Origin: an uncultured bacterium
GTDB taxonomy: Bacteria > Planctomycetota > UBA8742 > UBA2392
Direction: 5' to 3'
Assembly: GCA_938014885.1 (NCBI GenBank)
Contig: CALLQI010000014.1
Span: 75,662 to 139,661, forward strand
Length of the DNA: 64,000 nt
Both the position numbers and the translations under genes were made by a program. Shown in pieces: positions 16,101-22,432 of this stretch. Below the pieces are notes generated by a model. It was not told the DNA's origin, did no database searches, and saw only the letters and a list, made by a program, of their open reading frames with translations. Position 1 is the stretch's first letter; every line of letters begins with the position of its first letter.

Positions 16101-17777
16101 GCCGTAAACGCGGGCGGGGTCGTTGCGGTAAGTGCGTGCGGGATTGGCCAGCGCGCTGCGATAGCTGACCAGCGAGTTCTGCAGCATCACGCGGCGCGAG
16201 TCGTCGTCGGGGTCCACCAGCGCGCGTTCGGTGTATTCGCGGGCCAGGTTGAAGTGTGCCACGTGGTTGCCCGGGTCGTGGTGCAGCGCGTGCGTCCACA
16301 GGCTGATGCTGTTGCGCCAGGGCTTCACGGCGTACACGGTGCCCCAGGTGCAGGCTACGGTCACGGCCGCCAGCAGCAGCAGCGCGACCGGTGCTATCAG
16401 CGCACGGGCAGCCGATGTGCGACGCAGATGTTCAGCGCCGAGTACGCCGAGGGCGGCGACGGCAAGGCAGAAGCCGATGCTGGGGATGTACAGGTATCGT
16501 TCGGCGAACACAGTACCGATCTGCACGATGAAATTGCTGACCGGCGCCAGCGAAGCCAGGAACCACAGTGCGCCAAAGCCCACCGCACCCCAGGCCATCA
16601 CCTGAGGCCGGGTCCAACTGTCGTCGCCTGCCGCACCTTCGGCCTTGGGATTGCTTTCGCGCCAGCCGATCAGCCCCGCTGCCAGCATTGCCACCAGCAG
16701 TACCACGCCAACCAGCACCGCGATGCTGAAGCCGGTCTGCACAGGCAGGTCCACGGCGGCGTGCATCGGCCAGCCCGCAAGCAGCACTTGCGCGTCGCGG
16801 GTCAGCGCTGAAATCGCCGTCAGCAGGCTTTGCAGTCGCGAATCACCGTAGGGCTCGCGCATCAGGCCGCTGCCGATGCGGCCGGCGAGCAGTGTGAACA
16901 GGCCCGCGATTACCCAGAACGGTGCCAACAGTGCGGCACGGCGCGCGACGGGCGCGCTGTGCAATGCGCGGCCGCGGAACAGCTCAAGCAGCAGCAGCAG
17001 CGCAGGCAGCACCACGGCGGTCATCTTCGACAGCAGCGCGCAGACGTACGCGAACAGCGCCAGCAGATAATGCAACCGCGTACTTTCGCGCACCCGCTGC
17101 ACGAAGCTTTCACTGGGCATCAGGCCCGTACGCGCGCGACGCGCGGCCAAGTACAGGTTGCAGGACAGCAGCAGAAAGAACGTCGCCAGCAGGTCTTTGC
17201 GCGAGGAAAGCCAGGCCACGGCCTCAACGTGCACGGGGTGCACGGCGAAAAGTATGCCGGCTACGCCGCCGATCCAGCGGCGGCCGGTGACACGCCAGCA
17301 AAGCAGCATCACAAGCAATGAGTTGAACAAGTGCAACAGAATGTTGGCCGCGTGGTAGCCGCGCGGGTTGTAGCCATCTAGCGCGTAGTTGACCGAATAG
17401 CTGAGGTCGCGCAGGGGCAGGTACTCATTGCCCAGTTCCTCGCGCGGGGCCATCGGGTTGAAGATGTGCTGTATCGTCTGCCAGTCGGTGTTGCGGATGT
17501 GGCGGTTTTCGGTGATCAGCCAGTTGTCGTCCCAATTGGTGAAGCCGTTGTCCAGGCCGCCGTGGTACGCGACGAACGTAAGGCCGGCGATCAGCGCGAT
17601 GAACAGCCACGGCAGCCAGCGCGGTGCTGGCAGGCGTGATTCGCGGGCGAGCTCGGGCGCGGGTTCAGGCGCAGGCGCGTCGGTGCCGGTGGGCTGGGTC
17701 TGCTGGGTCTGCCCGCGCTTGTGCTTGCGTTTCTTGCTCACGTGCAGAGTCCGGGGTCGGACCGGGGAAGCCGTCAT
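13110..17777 (-). CDS. TMTC-like integral membrane protein with long TPR domain
   Basis: About 1555 residues. After a basic N-terminus (KKRKHKRG), a first membrane helix is followed by GLDNGFTNWDDNWLITENRHI, the Asp-Asp motif loop of the PMT/TMTC O-mannosyltransferase fold (about residue 80), then LPLRDLSYSVNYALDGYNPRGYHAANILLHLFNSLL and FAVHPVHVEAVAWLSSRKDLLATFFLLL, typical of bacterial TMTC relatives. About ten membrane helices run to ~500. The remaining ~1000 residues are helical repeats, TPR-like in places (EALAAFEEALAASGRYQAARINIATEL). In relatives the membrane part transfers sugars from a lipid carrier; substrate here unknown. Start uncertain: ATG 17777 chosen, with a GTG 39 bases further in that begins at VSKKRKHK as alternative. 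Confidence 0.75.
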   Translation of the reverse strand: MTASPVRPRTLHVSKKRKHKRGQTQQTQPTGTDAPAPEPAPELARESRLPAPRWLPWLFIALIAGLTFVAYHGGLDNGFTNWDDNWLITENRHIRNTDWQTIQHIFNPMAPREELGNEYLPLRDLSYSVNYALDGYNPRGYHAANILLHLFNSLLVMLLCWRVTGRRWIGGVAGILFAVHPVHVEAVAWLSSRKDLLATFFLLLSCNLYLAARRARTGLMPSESFVQRVRESTRLHYLLALFAYVCALLSKMTAVVLPALLLLLELFRGRALHSAPVARRAALLAPFWVIAGLFTLLAGRIGSGLMREPYGDSRLQSLLTAISALTRDAQVLLAGWPMHAAVDLPVQTGFSIAVLVGVVLLVAMLAAGLIGWRESNPKAEGAAGDDSWTRPQVMAWGAVGFGALWFLASLAPVSNFIVQIGTVFAERYLYIPSIGFCLAVAALGVLGAEHLRRTSAARALIAPVALLLLAAVTVACTWGTVYAVKPWRNSISLWTHALHHDPGNHVAHFNLAREYTERALVDPDDDSRRVMLQNSLVSYRSALANPARTYRNDPARVYGAMALSEIHLQNPQEALRLLEEGRKHIAQPWRDERATADIIALLANPRGLALSALGRHEEALAAFEEALAASGRYQAARINIATELSRKALSGDSIDEAALLRAKRELNEYEQNRSRDELSIEARARIALLEYDARLRASGKGSATDVPAELLPLLAEARQCYAELIAYREAGVTTRAAMAATLIEAADAHARGRAGDATAEKYLRRALQLKDDYKGLRTLLAQLLFERNDGRARIEANKLMGDELERWPDYKPALQLKAAGLRQTAANQAVSLMQTWTEEYHRAMGNKLDPTWEGLIYRFHTRTEFRKSLLVIVALLRQAIEADPENELGHGMVEGTGLPISTGMWFTGDAELRMNAEDLLRTAFNARPEDGPVGDRLTSFYLKLAEDLLQRPAKERADREFREDLDALLKNMLTLSERARQILSRKLLRVGRAIESGETRLNDADGNPMELSREARRYAASEFMRAATVLSPDNVEALDWLKKYYEEDGDLDEALKVFAQLVEALSDRPDLMHGVHLSLCQLQMDFGQQLLDAFKSKLRLHKEVEAKELRDKAVRAYLDALDTTGKLLDSPHDPDKVSLPIRIRGVACQRLAYLVTSEAEKYYTIALEAYERAPLDFKDEISEVRRKRAWFVSDPYRRLAELRLTIKEAPEGKDMSDVEEDILNLERRIARIEAEALLAQGNPEEAMKRLQPALRAPTSELYVVRGRVHQALAAKATGEEKRALLVKAAQDLVRGSEPKAVLEGGELYWQDEALALEPDRVQRARIAFMQAADVIETALPGIAVDTPQRAEYTELHARVLQRLKEMDRLGAGYLAAAKAQQREGKLLDALESARTATVLLGDYPEAYRIQGVLHRDLARQSDGPARKAYAEDAAVSFSSALALNNLLTSQRVELCLLYSDLLLQDLAKPADAREWLSRARTSAEDEAVPQFRPALLKQVLEAALRGAAALAEARNARDARQWLQLASRWVKDEPTADQTMFTARIAEIEAMLGRE

Positions 17778-17932
17778 GATAGCCAACGATCGCGCGGGTT
17801 GAATGCCGGGGGCGGTGGAAGCGAAAGGTGTCAGGTTGTAGGGGTTGGGTTGCAGGTTGTAGGGGCAAGGCAAGGGTACTTGATCATTGCGCGGCAATCC
17901 CGGTGCCCCACGCCTGATCGCCCTGCAACGCA

Positions 17933-17958
17933 AACGCCCCCGGCTTGCCGGGGGCGTT
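17933..17958 (-). terminator. Terminator after rplT
   Basis: An 11-bp stem (17933-17943 with 17948-17958) with a four-base loop, 17 bases beyond the rplT stop. The U-tract is weak (TTGCGTT), but the stem is strong. Confidence 0.6.
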
Positions 17959-17975
17959 GGTTGCTTGGTTTGCGC

Positions 17976-18329
17976 TTACTTGGCGCCGGCGCGGGCCTGG
18001 TCCACTACCTTCGTGAACGCCTGCGGGTCGCGGATCGCGAGCTCGCTCAGGCTCTTGCGGTTCAGCGTAATGCCGGACTTGTCAAGGAAGTGAATCAGCT
18101 GGCTGTAGGTCACGCCGTTGGCGCGCGCTGCGGCGCTGAGGCGGGTGATCCACAGACGGCGGAAATCGCGCTTGCGACGGATACGGTGGAACCACGCGTA
18201 CTGCCACGCGCGTTCGACGGCCACGCGGGCCTGGCGGTAGCTGCGGCGGCGGCCCCAGAAGCCCGACGCGAGCTTGCGGAACTTCTTCTTGCGATGGTGG
18301 CGTGCCACCCTTGAAACGGAATGCGGCAT
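17976..18329 (-). CDS. rplT: 50S ribosomal protein L20
   Basis: 117 residues, the normal length. It binds 23S rRNA early in 50S assembly. Family hallmarks: RVARHHRKKKFRKLASGFWGRRRSYRQAR at the N-terminus and LWITRLSAAARANGVTYSQLIHFLDKSGITLNRKSLSELAI. The ATG at 18329 is preceded by AGGAG. Last gene of the infC-rpmI-rplT operon, 96 bases after rpmI. In other bacteria L20 represses this operon by binding its leader; whether that occurs here is not visible. Confidence 0.97.
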   Translation of the reverse strand: MPHSVSRVARHHRKKKFRKLASGFWGRRRSYRQARVAVERAWQYAWFHRIRRKRDFRRLWITRLSAAARANGVTYSQLIHFLDKSGITLNRKSLSELAIRDPQAFTKVVDQARAGAK

Positions 18330-18425
18330 GTCTGTTCTCCTTTGGCTTCGCCCCGGGGGAGGATCACTCCGCTTGGGTCCGGGACGCGTGCCGGTAAACG
18401 GGGCCAAGCCCCGCATGCAGGTCAG

Positions 18426-18701
18426 TTACTTGGCTTCGGGCTTGGTTTCTGCCTTGGTTTCACCGCGCAGCTCAGCCTGTGAGGGCGTCGGGGCCGGCGG
18501 CTTGGGGCGCACGCCCATCAGCTTGGCCACGTTGCGAGCATGCGTCGGTGACAGCACGTGGCTGTGGCGCTTGTTGCGGCGGCGCTTGGGGCTCTTGGTG
18601 CTGGCCAAGTGCGAGCGACCGGCGTTGTAGTGCTTGATCTTGCCCTTCTTGGTGACCTTGAAGCGCTTGGCAGCGCCTTTGTGGGTCTTCATCTTCGGCA
18701 T
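18426..18701 (-). CDS. rpmI: 50S ribosomal protein L35, with C-terminal extension
   Basis: 91 residues against about 65 in most bacteria. The conserved part is MPKMKTHKGAAKRFKVTKKGKI...SHLASTKSPKRRRNKR. From about residue 63 it continues into a Pro/Glu/Lys-rich tail (PKPPAPTPSQAELRGETK). The ATG at 18701 follows GAAGGAG. Middle gene of infC-rpmI-rplT. The tail is likely surface-exposed on the ribosome, an inference from composition only. Confidence 0.95.
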   Translation of the reverse strand: MPKMKTHKGAAKRFKVTKKGKIKHYNAGRSHLASTKSPKRRRNKRHSHVLSPTHARNVAKLMGVRPKPPAPTPSQAELRGETKAETKPEAK

Positions 18702-18853
18702 GGCGTGCTCCTTCGGTCTTCTGGTCCGGCGCGGGCGGGTTTGCCCCCGTCTTGAGTCCACCCCGGAACGTCAGTTCCCCGCTCGGTGCTATCAAAGCGG
18801 GGCGATGCTTTAACTTCCGCCGGCCGACTTGGCTACCCGGGGCCGGCGGAATT
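18702..18853 (-). promoter_or_regulatory. infC-rpmI intergenic leader with hairpins
   Basis: The 152-base gap on the minus strand can form a CCGCCGGC...GCCGGCGG stem directly after the infC stop and a second CCCCGC...GCGGGG stem. This is the position where L20-type autoregulation acts in other bacteria. No specific L20 site was identified, so the regulatory role is an inference. Confidence 0.3.
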
Positions 18854-19582
18854 CTAGCTGCGCGACTTCTCGCCCGGTTTGTCCGTTGCGGCAGCTTCCT
18901 TGGCGGCATCGGCGGCTGCCTTGGCTTCGGCCTTCTTGGCCGCCAGTTCCTTGGCCTTTGCTATGCGGGCCTCTTCTTCACGGGCGCGGATTTCGGCAAT
19001 GTTCTTCTTGCGGGCGTTGCGCTCTTCCGGTGTCAGCGGTGCCAGCAGCAGATGCATGCGCTTGCCTTCGCGGCGCGGCGGGCTTTCGACCTTGCTGATG
19101 TCGGCGAGGTCGCGCACGAAGCGCTGCAATTGCTCATCACCCATTTCCGTATGCGCTAGCTCGCGGCCTTTGAACAGCACTTGGATCAGGACCTTGTCGC
19201 CCTTTTCCAGGAACTGTGTGGCTTTGCGCATCGCCACCTGCACGTCGTGCTCGGCGGTGCTGGGGTGCAGCCGGATGCCTTTGATCTTGGCCTGGTGAGC
19301 CTTTTGCCCCTTGGCCTTCTTCTTGAGCGAGTATTTGTACTGCCCGTAGTTCATGATTTTGCATACGGGCGGGCGCGCCGTCGGGCTGACTTCGACGAGG
19401 TCCAGACCGGCGTCTTCGGCCATCTTCAGCGCGACTTCAGTATCGACTTCGCCGTGATTCACGCCTTCGGCGTCGATCACTTGCACCCGCGGGATGCGGA
19501 TGCGGCGGTTGATGCGGTGTTCCTGCTGCGGCCCGCCACGCCCGAATTGGGGCGGCGGAGGTGGACGACGTTTCGTGCGCAT
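18854..19582 (-). CDS. infC: Translation initiation factor IF-3, with C-terminal extension
   Basis: 242 residues; typical IF-3 has about 180. It keeps 30S subunits apart from 50S and checks the start codon. Visible: a Pro-rich N-tail (RRPPPPPQFGRGG), then EHRINRRIRIPRVQVIDAEGVNHGEVDTEVALKMAEDAGLDLVEVSPTARPPVCKIMNYGQYKY, and the C-domain with KGIRLHPSTAEHDVQVAMRKATQFLEKGDKV. The last ~50 residues are a highly charged Ala/Lys/Glu helix. The ATG at 19582 is preceded by AAGGGGAG, unlike the rare AUU start of E. coli infC, so that mode of autoregulation does not apply. Confidence 0.96.
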   Translation of the reverse strand: MRTKRRPPPPPQFGRGGPQQEHRINRRIRIPRVQVIDAEGVNHGEVDTEVALKMAEDAGLDLVEVSPTARPPVCKIMNYGQYKYSLKKKAKGQKAHQAKIKGIRLHPSTAEHDVQVAMRKATQFLEKGDKVLIQVLFKGRELAHTEMGDEQLQRFVRDLADISKVESPPRREGKRMHLLLAPLTPEERNARKKNIAEIRAREEEARIAKAKELAAKKAEAKAAADAAKEAAATDKPGEKSRS

Positions 19583-19740
19583 ACTCCCCTTCGATGCAAC
19601 CGCCGGAATCCCGGCAAAAAACGGGGCACCGGCCCCGGGACAGGCGGGAAGTATAGGAGTGACCGACGCTACTACAACCCGATATCCACGGGTTTGGTAA
19701 ACCCGGCAATGAATTGCAGCGCCAGCGAAACGCAAAAAAC

Positions 19741-19909
19741 GGCAACTGCTTTGGAACCACGGATGAGCGCGGATTGACAGAGATTACGGCCACGACACTC
19801 GCCAGCAGGCAACTGCAAGAGTGTTTCAGCGCCCCTGCTCACGAATGCAGTGACTAGCCGAACCTTTTCGTGTTTACCCGTGTCTATCCGTGGTTCCAAA
19901 GCCGTTGCC
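19741..19909. repeat. 169-bp MITE-like element with 24-base terminal inverted repeats
   Basis: The left end (19741-19764) and right end (19886-19909) are reverse complements over 24 bases with one mismatch; the core of the arm is GGAACCACGGAT. The interior has further partly complementary words (GCGGATTGACAGAGATTAC on the left, GTGTTTACCCGTGTCT on the right). No coding frame is inside. It lies between the infC start and a candidate RNA gene. Repeats containing ACCACGGAT-type words are scattered in intergenic DNA of many environmental bacteria (general knowledge). Confidence 0.75.
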
Positions 19910-19985
19910 GTGCTTCGTAGCTAGACACGCGACAACTGTGTTCACGGTCAGGGTGCCATGAAACCCGCCTTGCGGCCGCAGCTAC

Positions 19986-20184
19986 AAAAAAACAACCCGC
20001 CTTTCGGCGGGTTGTAAGGGAAGAAGGTGCACAGGCGAACAGAGATAACTTCGGTCCCCCTTAAAAACCAAAGTCACGATCCTGCCCGCCTGCGCTTACC
20101 GGCCGAAAACCCGCATCCCCCCCTTAAAGGACTTGGGCCATGCTCGGCGCGGCAATTACCTAAGTTTTCAACTGGTGTTACGCC
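19986..20184 (-). ncRNA. Candidate structured RNA, 6S-like in shape
   Basis: A self-contained transcription unit on the minus strand: promoter at 20220-20192, predicted 5' end near 20184, and a perfect intrinsic terminator (9-bp stem 20014-19993, loop GAAA, then seven U at 19992-19986). The body folds end to end by eye: 20184-20176 with 20041-20034 (one bulge), 20166-20158 with 20055-20047 (one mismatch), then a large internal bubble, then 20136-20130 with 20075-20068 (one bulge), and an apical region. A closing stem, central bubble and terminal arm in about 150-200 nt match the topology of 6S RNA. No conserved SRP, tmRNA or RNase P word was seen. Identity as 6S is an inference. Confidence 0.5.
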
Positions 20185-20191
20185 GGGAAGC

Positions 20192-20220
20192 ATAGCACCC
20201 CATTGTCACCTTGGCGTCAA
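20192..20220 (-). promoter_or_regulatory. Promoter of the candidate RNA
   Basis: On the minus strand TTGACG (20220-20215), a 17-base spacer and TGCTAT (20197-20192). The predicted start falls at the 5' arm of the closing stem of the RNA. Confidence 0.5.
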
Positions 20221-20347
20221 TTTCAGGCACTTTTGGTGTCTTCTTCATCAATCTTCGCAATCATCACTCGCGCCATTCGCGGATACGCAATTCCCAACTT
20301 CGCTTCAGTCCGGCACCCGTTGCGCCGATACCTGACCGGGAGATTCC

Positions 20348-20860
20348 ATGCGCGCGCTGAAACGCTTCACTGACCGCATCCGCAAGGCCTGGGCCGAGAC
20401 CGCCCCGGCCACCACCGAGCCCACGCCCGCGCCGCGCCGGAACCCCTCCATCGAAGTCGAAGGCCGGCTTTGCCTGGCCGGTGCATCCGACCTGCGCCGC
20501 CGGCTATTTCGCCTGCTGCACGGCGGCCACCGCTGCGTGACGATGCACGCCGCCCGCGTGCGCTTCATTGACGGCTGCGCGCTGGCCGTTCTGGTTGAGT
20601 TCGCGCAAGCCTGCCGCGACCGCAACGTCACCTTCAAGTTGGTTGAGCCCAGCCCGCCGATGTGGAACGCATTCGCCATGTACGGCCTGCGCGACGTGCT
20701 CGACGACCTCGCTGACTGCGCGCACATGGAACTTGAGGGCGTGCTGATCATCCTTGAAGAGGATTTCCCCGACAGCATCCGCCTGCCCGCCGTGGCCGCA
20801 CCGCAACTCGTAATCGAAGAAGACGACGGCGAAGAGATACACCTGCACCTGGCCGCCTGA
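20348..20860 (+). CDS. STAS-domain protein
   Basis: 170 residues. After a basic, Pro/Thr-rich N-terminus, residues ~34-140 match the STAS fold of anti-sigma-factor antagonists and MlaB-type proteins: SIEVEGRLCLAGASDLRRRLFRLLHGGHRCVTMHAARVRFIDGCALAVLVEFAQACRDRN. The position that is a phosphorylated Ser in SpoIIAA-type proteins reads DGCALAVL, with Gly-Cys instead of Ser-Ser, so a classic phospho-switch is doubtful. The C-terminus is acidic (EEDDGEEIHLHL). The ATG at 20348 follows GGGAG. It converges on the metallo-beta-lactamase gene with a 3-base gap; no kinase partner is adjacent. Confidence 0.72.
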   Translation: MRALKRFTDRIRKAWAETAPATTEPTPAPRRNPSIEVEGRLCLAGASDLRRRLFRLLHGGHRCVTMHAARVRFIDGCALAVLVEFAQACRDRNVTFKLVEPSPPMWNAFAMYGLRDVLDDLADCAHMELEGVLIILEEDFPDSIRLPAVAAPQLVIEEDDGEEIHLHLAA

Positions 20861-20863
20861 GCT

Positions 20864-21706
20864 CTAGAACGCGATAAACGCCGGGCCGGGCTTTGGTTCC
20901 TTTACCGTGATGCGGCCGTCTTCCTCAATCGCCACTTTCAGCATGTCGTAGCCCAGCCGCGCCCAGGGCGGCAGTTCGGCGTTGATCGTGTCGTGCTCAA
21001 GGTCGTGGTTGATGTGGGTGAAGAAGACCTTTTCCGGCCCGATCTTTTCGGCCGTTTCCAGTGCTTTGGGCAGACTGAAGTGCGTCGGGTGCGGGGCGCG
21101 ACGCAGCGCGTCCAGGATCAGCAGCCGCACTCCCTTGAGCTGCGCGATGCTGTCGGGCGGCACCTCGTTGGTGTCGGTGATGTAGGCGCAGTCGCCGATG
21201 CGGAACCCGGCCACACGCATCTTGCCGTGGATGACGGAAACAGGCAGCACGCTGACGCCGGCAGCGATGAAGGGCTTCTTTTCGAAGACCTGGGGGCTCA
21301 GGCGCGCGATGCCGTGGTATTCGTAGGTCTCATCGAAGATGTAGTTGAAGGTGTGCTTCAGCGACTTGATTGATTCGCTGTAGCCCCAGATCGGAATCGG
21401 CTCGCGGCCGCCGCCCCAGTAAAGCGTACGCAGGTCATCGAGGCCGTGGCAGTGGTCGGCGTGGGTGTGCGTGATCAGCACCGCGTGCACGCTGGTGAAG
21501 CCGCTGCGCAGGGTCTGCATGCGCACGTCGGGCGTGACATCAACCAGCAGTCGGCGTTCGTCGTCGCCGCGGCCGACGCGGAACAGCACGCTGGCGCGCA
21601 GGCGTTTGTTGCGCGGGTTGGTGCTTCTGCAGACGGCGCAGGTGCAGCCGACGGTGGGGATGCCGGTGCTGGTACCGCTGCCCAGGATTTCCATCTCAAC
21701 GCGCAT
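20864..21706 (-). CDS. Metallo-beta-lactamase-fold hydrolase, PhnP-like
   Basis: 280 residues. The N-terminus EMEILGSGTSTGIPTVGCTCAVC resembles PhnP/RNase Z-type enzymes, including the CxCxxC pair that binds a structural zinc in PhnP. The di-metal site is THTHADHCHGLDDLR (HxHxDH), with SVIHGKM and ITDTNE further on and FFTHINHDLEHD near the end. PhnP hydrolyses cyclic phosphodiesters such as phosphoribosyl cyclic phosphate; no C-P lyase genes lie nearby, so the substrate is open. Start ATG 21706 chosen; an in-frame ATG at 21694 (MEILGSGTS) is equally plausible. Confidence 0.83.
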   Translation of the reverse strand: MRVEMEILGSGTSTGIPTVGCTCAVCRSTNPRNKRLRASVLFRVGRGDDERRLLVDVTPDVRMQTLRSGFTSVHAVLITHTHADHCHGLDDLRTLYWGGGREPIPIWGYSESIKSLKHTFNYIFDETYEYHGIARLSPQVFEKKPFIAAGVSVLPVSVIHGKMRVAGFRIGDCAYITDTNEVPPDSIAQLKGVRLLILDALRRAPHPTHFSLPKALETAEKIGPEKVFFTHINHDLEHDTINAELPPWARLGYDMLKVAIEEDGRITVKEPKPGPAFIAF

Positions 21707-21834
21707 GGAATCAAGCAAAGGGAAGTGCCCGGGTTTGGCAAGGGAAAAGCCGGATCAGCCGTTCACTCCCTGTTACGCGGCCGCCGGGGTTGCTAGAGAA
21801 GCAGCACTTGAGTCGTGTATTCACGGAGGACGTC

Positions 21835-22329
21835 ATGGCGGACAGCAGCTTCGACATCATGGCCAAGCCGGACCTGGTGGAAATCGACAACGCCTACCAG
21901 CAGGCGCAGAAAGAAATCGGCCAGCGCTGGGACTTCAAGGGCAAGACCGCGCAGCTTGAGTGGAACAAGACCGAAAAGAAGGTCACGATCACGGCCAGCG
22001 ACAAGACGGTCATGGACGCGATTCTCGACATCTTCCACACGAAGCTGTCCAAGCGCGGTGTCAGCATGAAGGCGCTGGAACTCAAGGCCGAAGAACCCGC
22101 CAGCGGCCAGGGCATCCGCCATATCTACAACGTGGTCGAAGGCATCCCCTCGGACAAAGCCAAGCTGATCACCAAGATGGTGAAGGAACGCAAGTTCAAG
22201 GTGCAGGCCAGCATCCAGGGCGACGTCGTACGCGTGACCGGGAAAAGCCGCGACGAGTTGCAGACGGTGCAGCAGGCCGTGCGCGAAATGGACCTGCCGC
22301 TGCCGCTGACCTTCGGCAACTATCGCTAG
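21835..22329 (+). CDS. yajQ: YajQ-family nucleotide-binding protein
   Basis: 164 residues, the normal length. The family signature is complete: MADSSFDIMAKPDLVEIDNAYQQAQKEIGQRWDFKG near the start, and the end RDELQTVQQAVREMDLPLPLTFGNYR. Members have two RNP-like folds and bind nucleotides; in some proteobacteria cyclic di-GMP binding has been shown. The ATG at 21835 is preceded by GGAGG (the frame is open upstream but without a good site). It is a stand-alone gene here. Confidence 0.95.
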   Translation: MADSSFDIMAKPDLVEIDNAYQQAQKEIGQRWDFKGKTAQLEWNKTEKKVTITASDKTVMDAILDIFHTKLSKRGVSMKALELKAEEPASGQGIRHIYNVVEGIPSDKAKLITKMVKERKFKVQASIQGDVVRVTGKSRDELQTVQQAVREMDLPLPLTFGNYR

Positions 22330-22344
22330 CGCCAACAGTCACTC

Positions 22345-22356
22345 TTGACGCGTCAA
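22345..22356. promoter_or_regulatory. Palindrome TTGACGCGTCAA before the MATE gene
   Basis: A perfect 12-base palindrome, 77 bases upstream of the MATE ATG. The same pattern, TTGACNNGTCAA, is found just before apt and twice within coding DNA. A small near-perfect hairpin (22386-22414) follows. Operator function is an inference. No clear -10 box was found in the 103-base gap. Confidence 0.35.
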
Positions 22357-22432
22357 TAAACGTAAGCAATCAAGGGAAGCGCGGCGCTGCAACAAGCGTT
22401 CGTTGTAGCGGCGATCTGACGGCAGGCTTCCC

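Noticed and set aside
14550..16811. A 753-codon plus-strand frame within the TMTC-like gene
   Set aside because: Antisense to an unbroken protein with clear membrane and repeat motifs; composition is that of a shadow.
19741..19909. Remnant of an insertion sequence with a transposase
   Set aside because: No coding frame or transposase motif inside; only inverted ends are present.
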